Positions 12,501 through 25,617 of a stretch of DNA of 64,000 bases are shown here, piece by piece (the first letter of the stretch is position 1; each line of letters starts with the position of its first letter). This DNA is from Hydractinia symbiolongicarpus. Lineage: Eukaryota; Cnidaria; Hydrozoa; Anthoathecata; Hydractiniidae. Made by a program: the position numbers and the translations under genes. Location of the stretch: NCBI RefSeq assembly GCF_029227915.1, contig NC_079877.1, forward strand, positions 12,337,351 to 12,401,350, written 5' to 3'. Under the pieces are notes generated by a model, which did no database searches, was not told where the DNA came from, and saw only the letters and a list, made by a program, of their open reading frames with translations.

Positions 12501-15500
12501 ACATTGACAAGTGGACTTTACAAGTTCAAAATGTGCGAAATTCACAATTCGTTGTCTTGTCTGAACATATTTTAACCAGGATTGTAGGTCTATTCTATTT
12601 ATAGGTTGCTTTGATAAGCCAAATAATTTTATTAATAGGTCACAGATGGTATATATGTTGCAATCACTCCATATTTGAATATGCCTTCATCTTACATTGA
12701 TACAAACGACGAAGTTAAATTTCATATGCAACTTGTGTACAACATCACAATGGGTGCAACTCTTTCAGCTACATTAACTGTCTCCAGTTCATTGCTTAAA
12801 GTAATCGATTGCAATGCAAAAGGTTGGCCCGTTTATCTACATTTTGATGGGATCATGATAAAATCTAGTATTGAAGCTGGTTCGACATATAACGCTAATT
12901 TTACAACTAGGATAAAAGAAAACGTTCAGCCATACAGCCGTTTAATTGTAGATATTGAAGCTGTCTTCATTTATGACTTTAACTATGAAACTAAATTCTA
13001 TAAGTCAACTCCGATTGTTCGCGCAGCTGTTCCATCGATAAAATTCAGAGAACTTATAGGGAACAGTAAGTATATATGCAATGCTCATTTCAATTATTCT
13101 ATTCACGTTTGTACTTTAAACAACTGTCTAAACTTAGCGACCAGTTTTGAACACCTTAACCATATTCCTAATGGGCCTTTTAGGGGCTCCTCAATGATGG
13201 GGGGGGGGCTGATTCGACCCCCTGCATAATTTCTACAATTGTTGTCCGTTGGACTTGAAACTTACCACAAGTGTTGTCCAGGTATTAATAAACAATTTGG
13301 TGAGAAAAATTGATGATGCTAGCCTTTTTTTAGTGTTAATATTCGGTGACATGAAGAAAAAAGCACTAATTTTGAATTTCGTTAGTTGTTGTATAATTGC
13401 GATGAATTAAGTAAAGTATAAAGCATTTAAAAACATGTAAAAACATTGCTTAGCAAAAAAAAATTATTTAGAATTTTCCTCAACATAAAAAAGTGTTGCC
13501 ATGGCAACACTTTAGCATAATTTCAAAAAATCTTTTTGGAAAGCTAAATAAAAGTTAGAAAAAGTCACCACATTTGAAGGTTAACTAAAGTAACTAAAAG
13601 TTATTAAATAAAGTTGGAGAGGGGGCTGAATCAGCCCCCCCCCCCCCAGCACAAATAAGGTTAAATCACATAGTTATGTAAAAAGCTTTAATCAAACATG
13701 TTTCAATGAAATTCTAACCATTTGATCTACTGTAGTTAGTCAAGGGTGACAGAAATTGCATATCTTCAATGACAACTAGACAATTCATAAACAATGTATG
13801 AAAAAGTAAGCTTATATAAAAAGCAAAGATACTGCGGATCTATTATTTTATTAGGGGCGAGCGCCCATTATAAAGTTCAAATACTATTTCGTTAATGTAA
13901 AAAAAATCAAGAAGAATATCGAAAAGGATAACAAAAATTAGAATAGGCATAGATACGTACGAAAATAAATAAATAATTTAATAATACTGTTTGCTTTAAC
14001 CCTTTTCCGTCCGGGGGTGAGGGGAGGATTCCGTTCTTCCTCTCATTTCTTTATAAAAACTCTATTTTGCTATGCTGCAAGGTTATCAAACTTACTGATT
14101 TTTCATATTTATTTATTAGGCACCTGCGTGTCAAAAGTTTAGGTTCAATACGCCCCCACGCAACTTTATTTTAATAAAAGGAGTTAAATTCTTAACACAT
14201 GATAAATCCGAGGTCCTATTATTCTTGGGCAACTTGAGACTTTAAAAAGAATGTGAAAATTCGCTCTACATCTAAAGTAATTGAATTTTAAGCAAATAGT
14301 GGTATTCCGGCCAAATTTCAAGCTTTCTATGACTGCCATAACAAAAATTTATTGGCACCATTTGGTTCCTTTTATGACGTATTATAAGTGTGGTAAGTTT
14401 GATTCAAATTGGACAAGCCTATAAATCCCGGACCGAATAAGCCTTAAACATATTTTACGTTCCGTGTTTTTTAATTTTTTAGATGTTAGCGTTAATGCTC
14501 AGTTTGTTATGACGATAGAAATCATATTGCCTTTGTTACCTGCCTTTACTTTGCGCTCTGAAATCACCACGGATAATGAAGATTATGTTTTCATGAGTAT
14601 AGACAATGTTACAGTAAGCTTCATTGGCTCTGGTATAAAGTTAAATGGAAGTCAAGTAGTAAAGAATAGTTCAATTCAAGGATATGGAAATATAGATATT
14701 GTCAAAGGAGCTACAATTGATTTTGGCAACGTACAGGTAAGAAAGAAGTTTCAAACGCTACTTTTTAAACCTTGTAACTACACTTTGAATTAATATTATA
14801 GATTTCAAATGAATCAACTATTTCTCAAAGAACTATTCTTGTGTCGTGTGTTATCAAAGTCAATCCTCACCCAATGTTAATGGAAGGAAGTAGCCATTAT
14901 ATCGGTTTTGGTGTCCAAGCGGGACCAATATTTTTAGTAGCAAAGAATAAATCTGTTATAATTCAGGCAGTAAGTTGTTAATCTTAAAGTAATATTTTGT
15001 TAGCAGTCATTAAGCCCGCAGGTCCTTATATTTTCTTGCATCACTAATTTTTTGCATCTTTCTCCGCCTTTTAGCACGATGTAATGATTTTTTCTGGATG
15101 GGGGTTATTACTATAATTATTATATTATAATGCTGTTTTTAATTTAATGACACCTTGATTTCTTAAAAAATTCGCGGAAAGAATATAATATAAACTACCA
15201 TTTTAAACAGACGGACAAAATAAGAAAGTATTAATATAGAGGCGTTTTTTTGTCAGAATGCGGAACGAGATTTGTATTTGATGATGGAAAAACCTGCAAA
15301 TAGATCCTCTTGGTTATTTAGTGGTGACAATGTGAATATAACATACAAAATTGGTTATACAACAAATTCAATAGTTGCAGACAATCTTTTAGCAATTTTT
15401 TCAACGAAATATTTTCTTCTTACAAATGTATATCAATCTGGTGTTATTCCACCGTTTGGTTCAATCAATGCAACAGCGTACAAAGTTGATCTAGGCACCA

Positions 15501-18500
15501 CACTAAAACAAGGTACACCTACGAAACGTTACATTAAATACTTTAAGAGTAGTTCTGTACTAAATATTTAACTTTTCTAACAGGTGATGCATTTCAAGGT
15601 GAATTAGAGTTGACATTAAAAAGTAACATTAGCCCGCTTCTTAAACTTTCAACTACAATGACTTTATTTTACGATAACAACAAAACCGCCCAAGATCCGA
15701 TAGTTACTACAGCCGACTTATTTACCTCTGGCACACCCGTGGTTACGTATGAGATGAAAGATCAATCAAACATAACTTCTGGAATGAAAAGGACATTGTT
15801 TATCACAATTTTACTCATTAAAATGAGCTCACCAATAAAAGTAGAGGTATAGCCGGATTGTTTTTTACTGCTTTCGATTTATTTAAACCTGATTGTAACA
15901 AAAAGCCGCTTAACCTGCTATGCAACTAAGTTAATTAGTTTAGCATAATGGACTTATAATCATAAGGTTGCAAGTCCAGCTACTTCAGACGCACTTATGT
16001 CAGTCCATAAGGAGACATCTACGCGGCGTACTTGCTCACATAGCAGGCATTAATTAGAGCAATGCTATACATATCCCCAACTGTATTAAAATCTAAAACT
16101 CTATAAACATTTGTGAAAAAGTCATTTTTTTTACCTATTACTTAATATATCCAAGCAAAACTAACTGGATAGCACTTTGAAAAAGTTTTTCTGAAATGGG
16201 TACAGGCTAATGAAACCAACGTCGAAAAATCTTAAATCCTAAGCCCACAGTGGCAATTCACAAGTAAAAATTGACAAGGGATTTACGAAATCCAATTTAC
16301 TTAAATGTTGTGTTTAGCTCGTGACTTCTGTAGCCAACCGTCTTCCAGTGATGCATATCCTGTCTTTTGATGTTGTACACGTAGGAAAAAACATCAAAGG
16401 ACTGAACAATTCTGCAACTGCGACCTTTTTTACCACAACAAACGATACATCATCAAGAGATCAAGCTGCTCTCAATTTGGGAATTGGAGTAAACGAGTCT
16501 CCCTCAACAGCCAATTCAACGCATAACCAAATCCAGCTTAGTTGTGAAGTAATTGCGGTTGAAAACAGAAATATGACAAATAGTTCTTCATATTCAATCG
16601 CATCAGGTCTCATTGCTGAACCAAGATTGATGTGGGTTGGCCGGTTTTTAATAAACTCTTACATATCAAGTGACAGGCGTCCAAAGTTGTTTCTTAAGTA
16701 TGATTTTACAGAGAATGGGTGAGTACAATATTTTTGAAACAGAGTAGACATATTCACGATTTAAAACATATTTTGTGCATGTTTTATATTCAACCGTTTT
16801 CTGGGCAATAAATTGTAAAATGTTTGCTGATACAATTTAGAGATACATATACGTTCAATGTGTTTATCAATCATACTGAACATTCCGATCAGGTTGCGTA
16901 TAATGTTACATTGGAATATTACCTTCCACCATACTTGGAGTTTGTAAACTGGACTGGTGATAATTCTGTGCAGAAACAAGCAAAAGACACACGTTTTCTG
17001 GTAATTTTTAGTGCATAAAATTTTAGTTTGGAGACTTTAACGCAAATATGCGAATAAAAGTCGTTAGATTATTCGCGTTTTCTCTTTCACAAAAATATAA
17101 AATACTTGAACAATTATGGCTAAAGAAACTCAAATATAATAGTCTTAACGCTAAAACAATTATATCTAGCTGTAATTCAATGAAAAAAATACAGTTGTGG
17201 AAGTTACAAAAAAAAGAACATTTGAATTATTTATTGACATTAAAAACAGTTGAGTGAGTTTCGATTAAGTGAATGTGGAATATATATTTTTACATAAGAA
17301 TTCCCATATATATCCCATATAAATTTGACCCTTTTTAGTTAACACGCATTAACGTCTCATGATTTCTTATTTCGTTACATTCGCGTCAAACCGTATTCTA
17401 TGATAGTTGTTCTTTCGCTGCCTTTAATAATTGAGCGTAAGTTTTCAGCGTTTCTTTTAAATATATACTTCAAACTCTTGTAAATTCCAACTGCAAAAGT
17501 GTCACCTGCTTCAGAAACAAACTTCTTTTATCTGCGTCTCACCATTTCTTATCAGGTAAAGAAACTTTTTTTCACCTCGGAGATTTCAAACTCAATTACC
17601 GCAATATTGAGAAAGAAGAAATCTCCTCAAACTGGCGAGGTGGATTTTGTCGTGCCTATTCGATTGCAATATACTGATGTTGAAAACACGAAAAAATGGC
17701 GGTACTGGAAATCTGTGAAGCTTTCAGTTGAAGTACCGGAAAGTCCACCGATCATTGGAAGATCAGTAAAAGCAAAACCTAGTAAGATTGTTCACTCACT
17801 TCTACTTCTTTTTTATCATCGTAGACCTTATTTACATGCCCACAACCCTTTTCAGAAATGATTGTGGGGACGAGGGCTTGTTTGAAGTCGTCTTTATAAG
17901 AAGGGAGTTGTAACACATTGGTAATTTGTAATCAGAAAAAAATAATTTAAATATTACTAATACAATAACAACCGATTACCCCAGGCTGTACGGCAAAATA
18001 TCGCCCGAGGTCTAAGTGCCGACCGAGCTTGCAAGGTCGGTGCAATGACTGAGGGCGATATTTTCGGTACAGCACATGGTGATCGGTTATTATTTTATTT
18101 TTTAACTGTCTAAGTTAGATAAAAATATAAAATAAGAATTTTAGTTTAGTGTTCTTATAGTAATACAATTCACTACTTTTGTTACACTACTTTTGTTAAC
18201 ACTCGAGGTCAAAATTCGAAACAGCCCTGTCTAAAAACAGACATTCTATTTGGAATTCGAAAGTCCCTATAGAATAAAACTTTGTAAACAAAACATTACG
18301 ATGTTAGACACGTACAGAATATTGTGTAAAGTTGAATGCGCAGCTAAAATATAGTTACAACGAATGTTGAAGTAATTTTTTAACTAGCTAGCTAGCCAAT
18401 AATAACATGGACTTCAACGAGTTTTTTATTGACTCGGCAACCACAAAGCTAAAGGAACGAATCTGAAAATGAGAGATGTATTTTTTATGATTTCCGTTGT

Positions 18501-21500
18501 TGGATATCAGATCATTGTTTTTTTATGGACAATGTAGCTAGTTACCTTCCCATGTTGAAGAAGCATCCAGACGAAATGTTGGTGAATCTGGTTATTTTAA
18601 CTGTTAAACTTGACATTGTTTTGTTTCTATTCTATGAAAATGTTTTTATCGATTAATGTATTGTAGGTGTTAGATATATAATCATTTCCAATGCTTCTTA
18701 AATATTTTTTTCGTGCTTGTTTACATATTTAGCTACCATTTTTCTTGACGACGGACAAAACCGCAAAACATCGGCCCGTCGTCAAGAGAGCTAAACCAAT
18801 CAGAATGCCTAAAAACCCGTGTTGCCCGCTTGAAAAATCTAGAAGGTTAACAAAAAGCAATAACATACATAAAGCAAATTCAATACAAGTTCTAACAATG
18901 GAAACCTTTTCCTTAAAACGTGAAAACGCTTTTTCATGTTAGCTTTATTGTTTGAGGAAGTTGTTACTTAACTGCTAGGTCAGCCACATGCATGAGGAAA
19001 TATCCAAGCTTTACCAGAGAATTTGTTCTTTTTATCTCTAAAACAATTAATTGCACTAAATTGTAGACTAGTTGGTAGCCTGTGAAAATATCCACGTGTT
19101 CGTCTGTTCTCTACATATCGCATTTGTTGTGTCCACAACATAGCTATAGATAATACATTGTAAATCGAAAATCGTGAAGTAAATGTTTTAACGATGGCAC
19201 AGAGACAACATGGGGAGCTGTATTTGTTAAAAAATTTTACAAGCTTTAAAAAGGTAATTAATACCGCTAAAAAGCTTGTAAAGTGGTTCTTGCTGCTTCG
19301 ACTGGCTTTATGTGCAATAAACTTGTATATTTCTATGCGAAACTTCGTAGTATGCTAGTTAGTTAGTTCCAAAATTTTGAGGTTTATTTATTAGGAAACT
19401 TGAGTTAAAAGCAAGGTAACTGCTTATAGCGAATAAATTTTGGGCATTCAATATATACTGAGAACTTTTATCATTTCAGTTAAACTTGTATGCCCAATAT
19501 TAAAGATGATTTAAGATGTTATTTTTGCTCTCGGTGTTTAAAACTTTCCAACCCCGTTAGCTCGACTTTCGTGTAAGTCACTACAGTCAAAAACCAACAA
19601 TGGCTTTGCTGCCCTCTAACCATAAATGCTTAAACGATTTCCAAATCTTATGTCCTCCAGGTAACCATGACGAAAAAAAGTACAGTAGAACCTCTTTAAA
19701 GAGGAGACTTAAGGGACCAGAGATTTTTTCCAATTTAGAGAGGTGTTGCCCCTCTGTAAAACAATTTGGTCTGAAGAAATAAAATTTTGCTAAACAGAGA
19801 CGTTTTTTGGACATTTCAGGTAGTAGGATAGAAGAATTATTTATTGTCCGATTGATGGAGGTAAAATCTGAGAGTAAAAATCCTGCAGGACCTGGAAAGA
19901 GAGTTGTAATAAAGAAAAATAACCTAATAAGAAAATATATCCTTGGTCCCAAGTTAACGAACGAAATGTTTAATGTTACGAGGGTATAGGAAATCGTCCG
20001 GGAAAATTTTTCTGTCCGTCTATAGGAGGTGTCCGCTTTAGAGTAGGTCCGCTTTAAGATTAGAACTGTTTTCGTTTCTAGTAAATTCCACTATTTTTAC
20101 CTATAGATGGTTTTTTTTTATTTCAGATTTTTATGGAAGAGGCTTTTACATTGATAATACATCTGGGTTTGTCTATGTCTGCATGAGTCAGCATGTAACA
20201 AGGTCAGTCATTTCTCAACATTTTTCCGCCATATTTATCATTAGTATGAATTAAAATACAAAGTAACTATTTATTTTTCGTTTTAGTCAAATACCAGCAT
20301 GTTACTTCACAGATGATGATGGTGCAGGATGGATACGTAAGTAATTTAAGTGTTAAAAGCCCTTTTTGATTGGTAAGTGGCATAGCCAAATTAAAATATC
20401 TATCGGTGGCTTATGTGGGCACTTGAAACGACTTTTTAAGCCGCCGCTTATTTTTTTTATGAAATGAAATTTCACGGCCTCCTTTTAAATCAGTTTATTT
20501 TCCAATTGTTTTTTGAAAGTTCTTTTTATTAATTCCAAAGTGTCTTGCAGCTGCATCGAGCAGAGAACAACTTTCCCGTAGGAGTCAATTTTCCAATAGA
20601 TACAAATGATTTTATTCGAACAGTTGTTTGACTGGCTTCACTGTCTCTCAGCTAATTCTCGGGCAAAGATGAGAAATGGAGCAAAAAAGTCGTCACCAAG
20701 TACACTGTTAATTTGATTATGTAAATACTAATTAAGTATAACATTTTGTATAGGGTTGGACAGCAGAATCGGGTGTGTGCTGGGACATGATAATAGTCGT
20801 GTTTTGTATGCAATAGCGCGCAATCAGATCACGTATATGAAACATAACAGCACAGAAGATGAGTGGTACCCAGTAACTGACAACGCTTTTCCAATGAATA
20901 ATTTTCAATTCAAAAATGTTGAAAATGCAGAAGGGATTAAGGCAAGGCATTTGCCACCTGCCCAGTACACTAAACAACTGATCTCTGGAAAACAGTGGAC
21001 CGGTAAGGCTTCTCCTTTTTCGTATATTTTTCGTATCTACAGATTGCTTAGTAAGAAACATTAATTAAGTTCACTCTGGATGTTTCCTAACTTTAAAAGA
21101 GATTTCCAAAACATTTACTGGGTTGGTATCCCGTTTTTTATCTTTATAGTGCTGTTTTAGCAGAAAATCGACAAATCTTAAATGAAGTTTTTTTTTAAAT
21201 TTCTCAATATTTAGCAAGTGCGCTTTTAATCTGAGCCTGAGAAAAATTATATACTTCAATAATATAAATACGACTCGTGCATGTTTTCATCAACTGGATC
21301 ATAGAAATTTTCATTACATTACAATCTGCAATGTGAAACAATCAATAATGTTTTTACTTTATCTACAGTATCCTTTATTTACTCGAAGCAAACACCGGTT
21401 AGACACGATTTTTTTTCCAAGCGAAATATGTCGTTCAATTTTCAATTTTTTGTTACCAATAAGCTTTTTTCCGAAAAAATCGATTTAATTTTGAATACCA

Positions 21501-21970
21501 CATTGTGTAGCAAGTAAAAATCGACACTAAGAAACAAAATAGTATTTTTAGGAGATGGTAATAACTATTCCCTGTCAAAATCTTCTTCGTGTCACGGTAG
21601 CTTTAACCCGGTCTAGGAGGAGATAAGTGATTTATCAAGGAAGGAAATGCCCAACCCCCAGAACTTCCCTAACGGTTGTAAGTCATAAGACGAGGCGCTA
21701 TTTCGATAAAATTATTTCGACAAAATAAGGTTAAAAAGGAACAATTCTGTATACCGCTTATGAAACTGAGGCAGTTGAATTAATTAACTTTTCTTCCTGT
21801 GACACAAATTTTACCACTTGACAGAGGCGTTGAGACACGTTAAAGATAGCTTCTTTATTGTTGCTTTAATCAGTTGCACCTTTTTTGTTGTTGCAGGTAC
21901 AGACCATGGTCTGTTTTACCGCCGAACAAGTGGACACGATTGGGTGCTGCGAGCAAGATGGAGATTGTAG
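6581..21970 (+). CDS. Secreted multidomain protein (Cys-rich, EGF-like, DUF11-like repeats), 17 exons
   Basis: Coding exons: 6581-6650, 7072-7228, 8434-8528, 11351-11554, 11648-11820, 12639-13065, 14483-14736, 14802-14969, 15257-15512, 15584-15846, 16318-16718, 16841-17000, 17556-17781, 20127-20202, 20287-20336, 20754-21002 and 21897-21970. Every junction is AG/GT with matching phase, giving 3,303 bases and about 1,100 residues. Residues 1-22 look like a signal peptide. Residues 33-74 are Cys-rich, and 81-104 are EGF-like (CKHGRC..CICENCWSG..C). From about 180 to 950 come extracellular beta-type repeats rich in N-glycosylation sequons, best seen in exon 12 (YTFNVFINHT ... LPPYLEFVNW), which resembles DUF11. 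Residues 952-1100 form an unrecognised aromatic-rich C-terminal domain. No membrane segment is seen. AATAAA lies 13 bases after the stop. A secreted or matrix role is inferred, the exact function is unknown, and the exon 13 acceptor was chosen because it alone keeps the frame. Confidence 0.82.
8434..8528 (+). other. EGF-like exon of the large secreted gene
   Basis: This 95-base exon lies between tatag and gtaagt. Joined in phase to the previous exon, it encodes a compact Cys-rich module with the spacing C-x4-C-x6-C-x-C-x2-C-x5-C, including the typical CxHGxC start. The longest open frame over this stretch (8388-8603) is in a different frame and is a shadow, so an annotation built only on long frames would miss the domain. 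Confidence 0.75.
9391..9494. repeat. 19-bp palindromic minisatellite, about five copies
   Basis: The 19-base unit cagtgaaatatatttcagc repeats head-to-tail, with gaaatatatttc starting at 9411, 9430, 9449 and 9468 and a final partial unit at 9487. Each unit is itself nearly palindromic (gaaatatatttc), so the array could form serial hairpins. It lies in intron 3 of the large secreted gene. Confidence 0.9.
13180..13660. mobile_element. MITE-like element with G/C-run palindromic ends
   Basis: Both ends in intron 6 carry a palindrome of the form gggggctgaatcagccccc, next to a G run at about 13199-13208 and a C run at about 13637-13650. The interior is non-coding and AT-rich. The long homopolymer runs are weak points for sequencing accuracy. 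It is called a transposon-like element on terminal similarity only. Confidence 0.4.
14224..14450 (-). repeat. Dispersed repeat, copy also at 49441-49690 in opposite orientation
   Basis: The reverse complement of this intron 6 stretch matches 49441-49690 through a series of shared blocks, such as attcggtccggg, gaatcaaactta, caataaatttttg and gcttgaaattt. The two copies mark an interspersed family of unknown class. No coding is seen. Confidence 0.6.
15946..16015 (+). other. tRNA-derived sequence, probable SINE head
   Basis: In intron 10 a tRNA-like order is visible: an A-box-like ttagtttagcataatgg, a self-complementary cttat..ataag arm, then a B-box-like ggttgcaagtcc. The T arm is degenerate and there is no clean acceptor stem, so this is more likely a SINE head or tRNA pseudogene than a functional tRNA. 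Confidence 0.35.
17963..18094. mobile_element. Foldback MITE-like palindrome in intron 13
   Basis: Two arms of about 55-60 bases are imperfect inverted copies. The left contains ctgtacggcaaaatatcgccc and the right contains gggcgatattttcggtacag. They are separated by a smaller hairpin, gaccgagcttgcaaggtc. The structure fits a foldback or palindromic MITE. Its ends and family are not recognised. Confidence 0.65.
19683..20070. mobile_element. pogo/Tigger-like MITE in intron 13
   Basis: The left end reads CAGTAGAACCTCTTTAAAG directly after TA. The right end is an inverted, diverged counterpart (cttta..gaactg). This start is typical of non-autonomous pogo/Tigger (Tc1-mariner superfamily) elements, which target TA. 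The internal open frames of 60 and 121 residues on the two strands are not recognisable proteins. Confidence 0.6.
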
Positions 21971-21982
21971 AACTGTGTGCTG

Positions 21983-21988
21983 AATAAA
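21983..21988 (+). terminator. Poly(A) signal of the large secreted gene
   Basis: Canonical AATAAA 13 bases after the TAG stop at 21968-21970, implying a very short 3' UTR. This supports exon 17 as the last exon. Confidence 0.6.
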
Positions 21989-21989
21989 A

Positions 21990-24900
21990 TGAATTACGAG
22001 TGATCACTATTTTAAGTTTTTTGCTTATCCGCGTGTTTATAGGGACATTCCAAAACATTCACCTCACGATATACATGCAAAAATGGTTATAAATTTACGT
22101 CACTTTTTTTGTAAATACCACTGTAGTGTTTTTTTTACAGTTATATATGTAATTTTTATTTAAAAGGGATGCGTAAAAATAGCTTTGTATTTGTTTTGTT
22201 TAAGTATATATGTTTTTATGTATGTAATTATGCATATAAATTGATTTTTGTGAGAGATTACAATAGCCTTAAACCTTATACGCATTCCCCGGGGAAATAT
22301 GCATAATTTTGAATTGATCATCTTTCCCGTATTGTATATATCGCTAATTTTATTAATTCACTTTAACCCTTCTTTTTATTGGTAGAGCGGCGGCGGGAGG
22401 GGAGGGAGGGGGGTTAATGGGGATAATTTTGTCACATCCGTCCAGACGAGGTATAGGCTAGAGATTTTAAGATTATGTCTTTCCCATATTGCCAGAAGAT
22501 GTGGCAAATTTTATTCTCATTATTAAAACAATAGTGAGTTTTTTTAGCATTTTGTCGGAAGTTGGGAAATTTTGGAGATTTTCTTTATAAAACTTCCAAC
22601 AAAGATTTGTTTTGTGTAAAAGTTATGACGTCAGAAAATTTATGTCCAATCACTTCTTTCATAGTCGTCGCATTTTACATTCCCTTCATTTACCTTACGT
22701 CGCCATCCCTGGAGAGAAAGAACAAGAATTAATATTATATATATTTCTATGTATGTAGCATGTATATAGCTGTGTAGCACTTATTCTTATTAAAAGAGAC
22801 CATTTTTGCTCTTTTTGATGTCACATTTCTTTACTTCTTTTGCGGTAAGTGAATAACGTATTGAAGATGGTCATCATAAAGTTTAAAAATATGCTTTTAT
22901 TAGTTTGTCTGTTTGTCAGTAAAATCAGGCCATGTTTAACGCGCGAAATTTAAGCAACAAATGCAATATTTCTCGACTTTGCGCAAAAGTTGAAAGCCAA
23001 CCGCTCTAAATTTAGTCTTATTTAGGAGGGAGGTGGTGTCCCATTTTTTTTGTAGTAACATCTGGAGTTTACCATTTTAGGGGTTGAAATTCATAATGAA
23101 ATATATAATTACGTCATTCTTGGTCGCTTGTGTTATCCAAACTGTTTTATTCCCAACCTCGTTCCCAGCGCCTGTTTTCTCTTTTTTATATCGGAACGAA
23201 CATAACCCTGGAGATGGCTGGTCCGATACGAAACCTGATTGGCGCCGTTGTGTCACATAAATATTGCGATATAAAAAATATTTTGGCGAGGCGGCGCCAG
23301 AAGAAAGCTGTTCGTATTAAAATGGCGGAGGAGCTGTATCATGTTTTTTCGAAGTGAAAAATCTAATACAAAGCAATAAATAGGCAATGAAAGTACAAGA
23401 AAATACATCATAAATTGATACTGATTACATTGAAATATTTCAATAGCTGGCAAATTTCAATAAATAAAAAAAATCCTTTTTTTCTATAAAATGTAGCTAT
23501 ATATATATATAGCTATCACATGTTTCAACTTATTCATATCAGGTTGTGGTTAGCAAGAATGTTTTGTTACTTATATGTTTTGGTTACCATAAAAAGAATT
23601 AAAAATTCAGTAGGTTTTTTGATCATTGCATGCACTTTTAATTCAATAAAAATTAAACAAAGTTATTTACTTGAAAGTTTTTATGGAGTACTTTTAGACC
23701 AATCTGATAAAAGATAATTTTGCACGAGGTAAAAAATAATACACAAGCGATTTAAGAAGAAGTAAAAAACTTTAATTTTTGAGCAAATAATGAAAACGGT
23801 AGAAAGATTTTTGCTAGGTCTGGACACATGGCAAAATTTTAGACAAATCAAACGTAATCATATTTTAAGTTACACCATGGTTGAGCGCTTAACCTGGCAG
23901 ATAGTTAAATTTAGGATTCACTAAAAGTGGTAGATATTAAATAGCTCACCACTGTGATATATTATCTCAAGACTTTTAATACTAATTACAAGTCAGTGAG
24001 CATAAAAATTCACAAAATAAGTCTAAACATCGTCAAGGTTATAAACTATTAACCAGCGTAGATTGATGCCTTCTGATTTATTTGAATTCGTTTAAAGTCC
24101 TAAAAATGCCTTCGTGTGACGAAATGGACTGATAATAACTTTGCTTCACCTAGCACCCATCTATTTTCCTGCCATGCAAATGCCAAAGCTGAAAGAGCTT
24201 ACCGCTAGAAATGTAAACAATAGAATTCATCTATTGAGAATTAAGAAAAGGAAGGAAAAACTATTGTGAATTAAGAAGGCTCTTTTTAATGCAGAGAATA
24301 AGCAAAAAAATTAAACGTCTTTATCTTCTAATGACCTTTTGTGAAAAATAATAATAAGGAAGCAATTTCATGTAGCAAAATCTTTATTATCGTAAAAAAG
24401 CTGCAGCAATGCAGGCACATATATAAACTTACAGAAAATACGAATTCTAAAGTTCAGCCAAAATGAATGAAATATATAAAAAATGTTAATATGAAGTTAA
24501 ATTTCTGCTTAGCTACCTTCACTTACACACCTAGACTCACATGAATATTTGAAGTGGCTAGCTATTTTTGCATTTTAAAGAACCAAATTTCAAGTTTCCC
24601 CTATATACAAGTTTTTAACCAACCAATTCAGTAAATTACACAGAATTAAACTGCTTGAATTTCCAGCAAATAGCAGCCTAAATAACTTGTTTGTATATTT
24701 CTACTGCGCTGGTATAAGAGGAATAAAATCACGCGTCTGTATTGTTATATATATAACTTTGGTTTATTGAGACAAATCTTATTAAATATCACACCCAGAA
24801 AAACTGTGCATTTGAGGGTCACCTGGACGAAGCCTCCTCCAGTATCGCTGCCGGGGAGGGTCAGAAAATATACAAAATGCCCTGGGACGAGGTTGAGTTA

Positions 24901-25610
24901 TCCCAACAACATGGATGGAAACATAATGAAAGAGATTGGATTTTTTTTTGTTTCTATTAAAATCATCAGTGATGCGATCAGTTGCAAACCTATTCACGGG
25001 GTATTTTTTAAATTCTGGCAGGTGTCAGTTTCAGTTATTTTTATTGGTCGAAAAACAAGCGGTATGCTAATAATATAATATTTCGTAATTAATTAGTGAA
25101 TCAAACAATATTTCAGTTCAAAATGGCTGATATGTCTTTTTAAAAATAGGCCAAGCGAAAAAAAAAATTAATAACATTCGCATCTATTTATCAAATCACA
25201 ACATTTAAAATAGAAATTATTATTAATTCTTCTACTTTTTTAAAATTTTTAACTTCCTCTTAACTCTGAATAAAACTTGTCCTAAATAATTTATCATTCT
25301 AAATTCTAGTTTATTTAGTATTCCAGAACATTAAAATCTTTTATGACAATTCACTCTTCCCTTGTGACAAATAAAAACACGACAGCCCCGGGATAGTCGC
25401 GCTTTGTCTAAATATAACAATGTTTTACATATAAACAAACGGAACTTGCAGGATTGATTTTTCATAAACGTTAAATACCCTAATAAGAAAATGTGTTCAT
25501 TGTCATCGCCAAAGCGTATCATAATGTCCAGTTCCACCTTCAAAGTTAGAGATGACGGGGTCTTATCCTTCTATTATTGCATGCTTCTTTTAAATTAAAG
25601 TATCATTGTC
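21990..25610. other. Intergenic, repeat-rich; no gene supported
   Basis: No exon series or domain could be found. A G-rich low-complexity stretch lies at 22385-22415. Around 23150-23340 and 24820-24910 there are motifs of the type caacctcgtt/ccctggga that recur near 25640 and 27215, suggesting pieces of a DNA-transposon family. The open frame 23130-23357 crosses one of these pieces and is not taken as a gene. An (ta)-type microsatellite is at about 23497-23512. Confidence 0.5.
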
Positions 25611-25617
25611 AACAATA

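Noticed and set aside
15946-16015. Functional tRNA gene
   Set aside because: A- and B-box-like motifs are present, but there is no paired acceptor stem or proper T arm, so it fits a SINE head or pseudo-tRNA better.
17515-17555. Alternative upstream acceptor for exon 13 of the large gene (tgcttcag)
   Set aside because: In the required phase it runs into a stop codon within 45 bases. The acceptor at 17555 keeps the frame.
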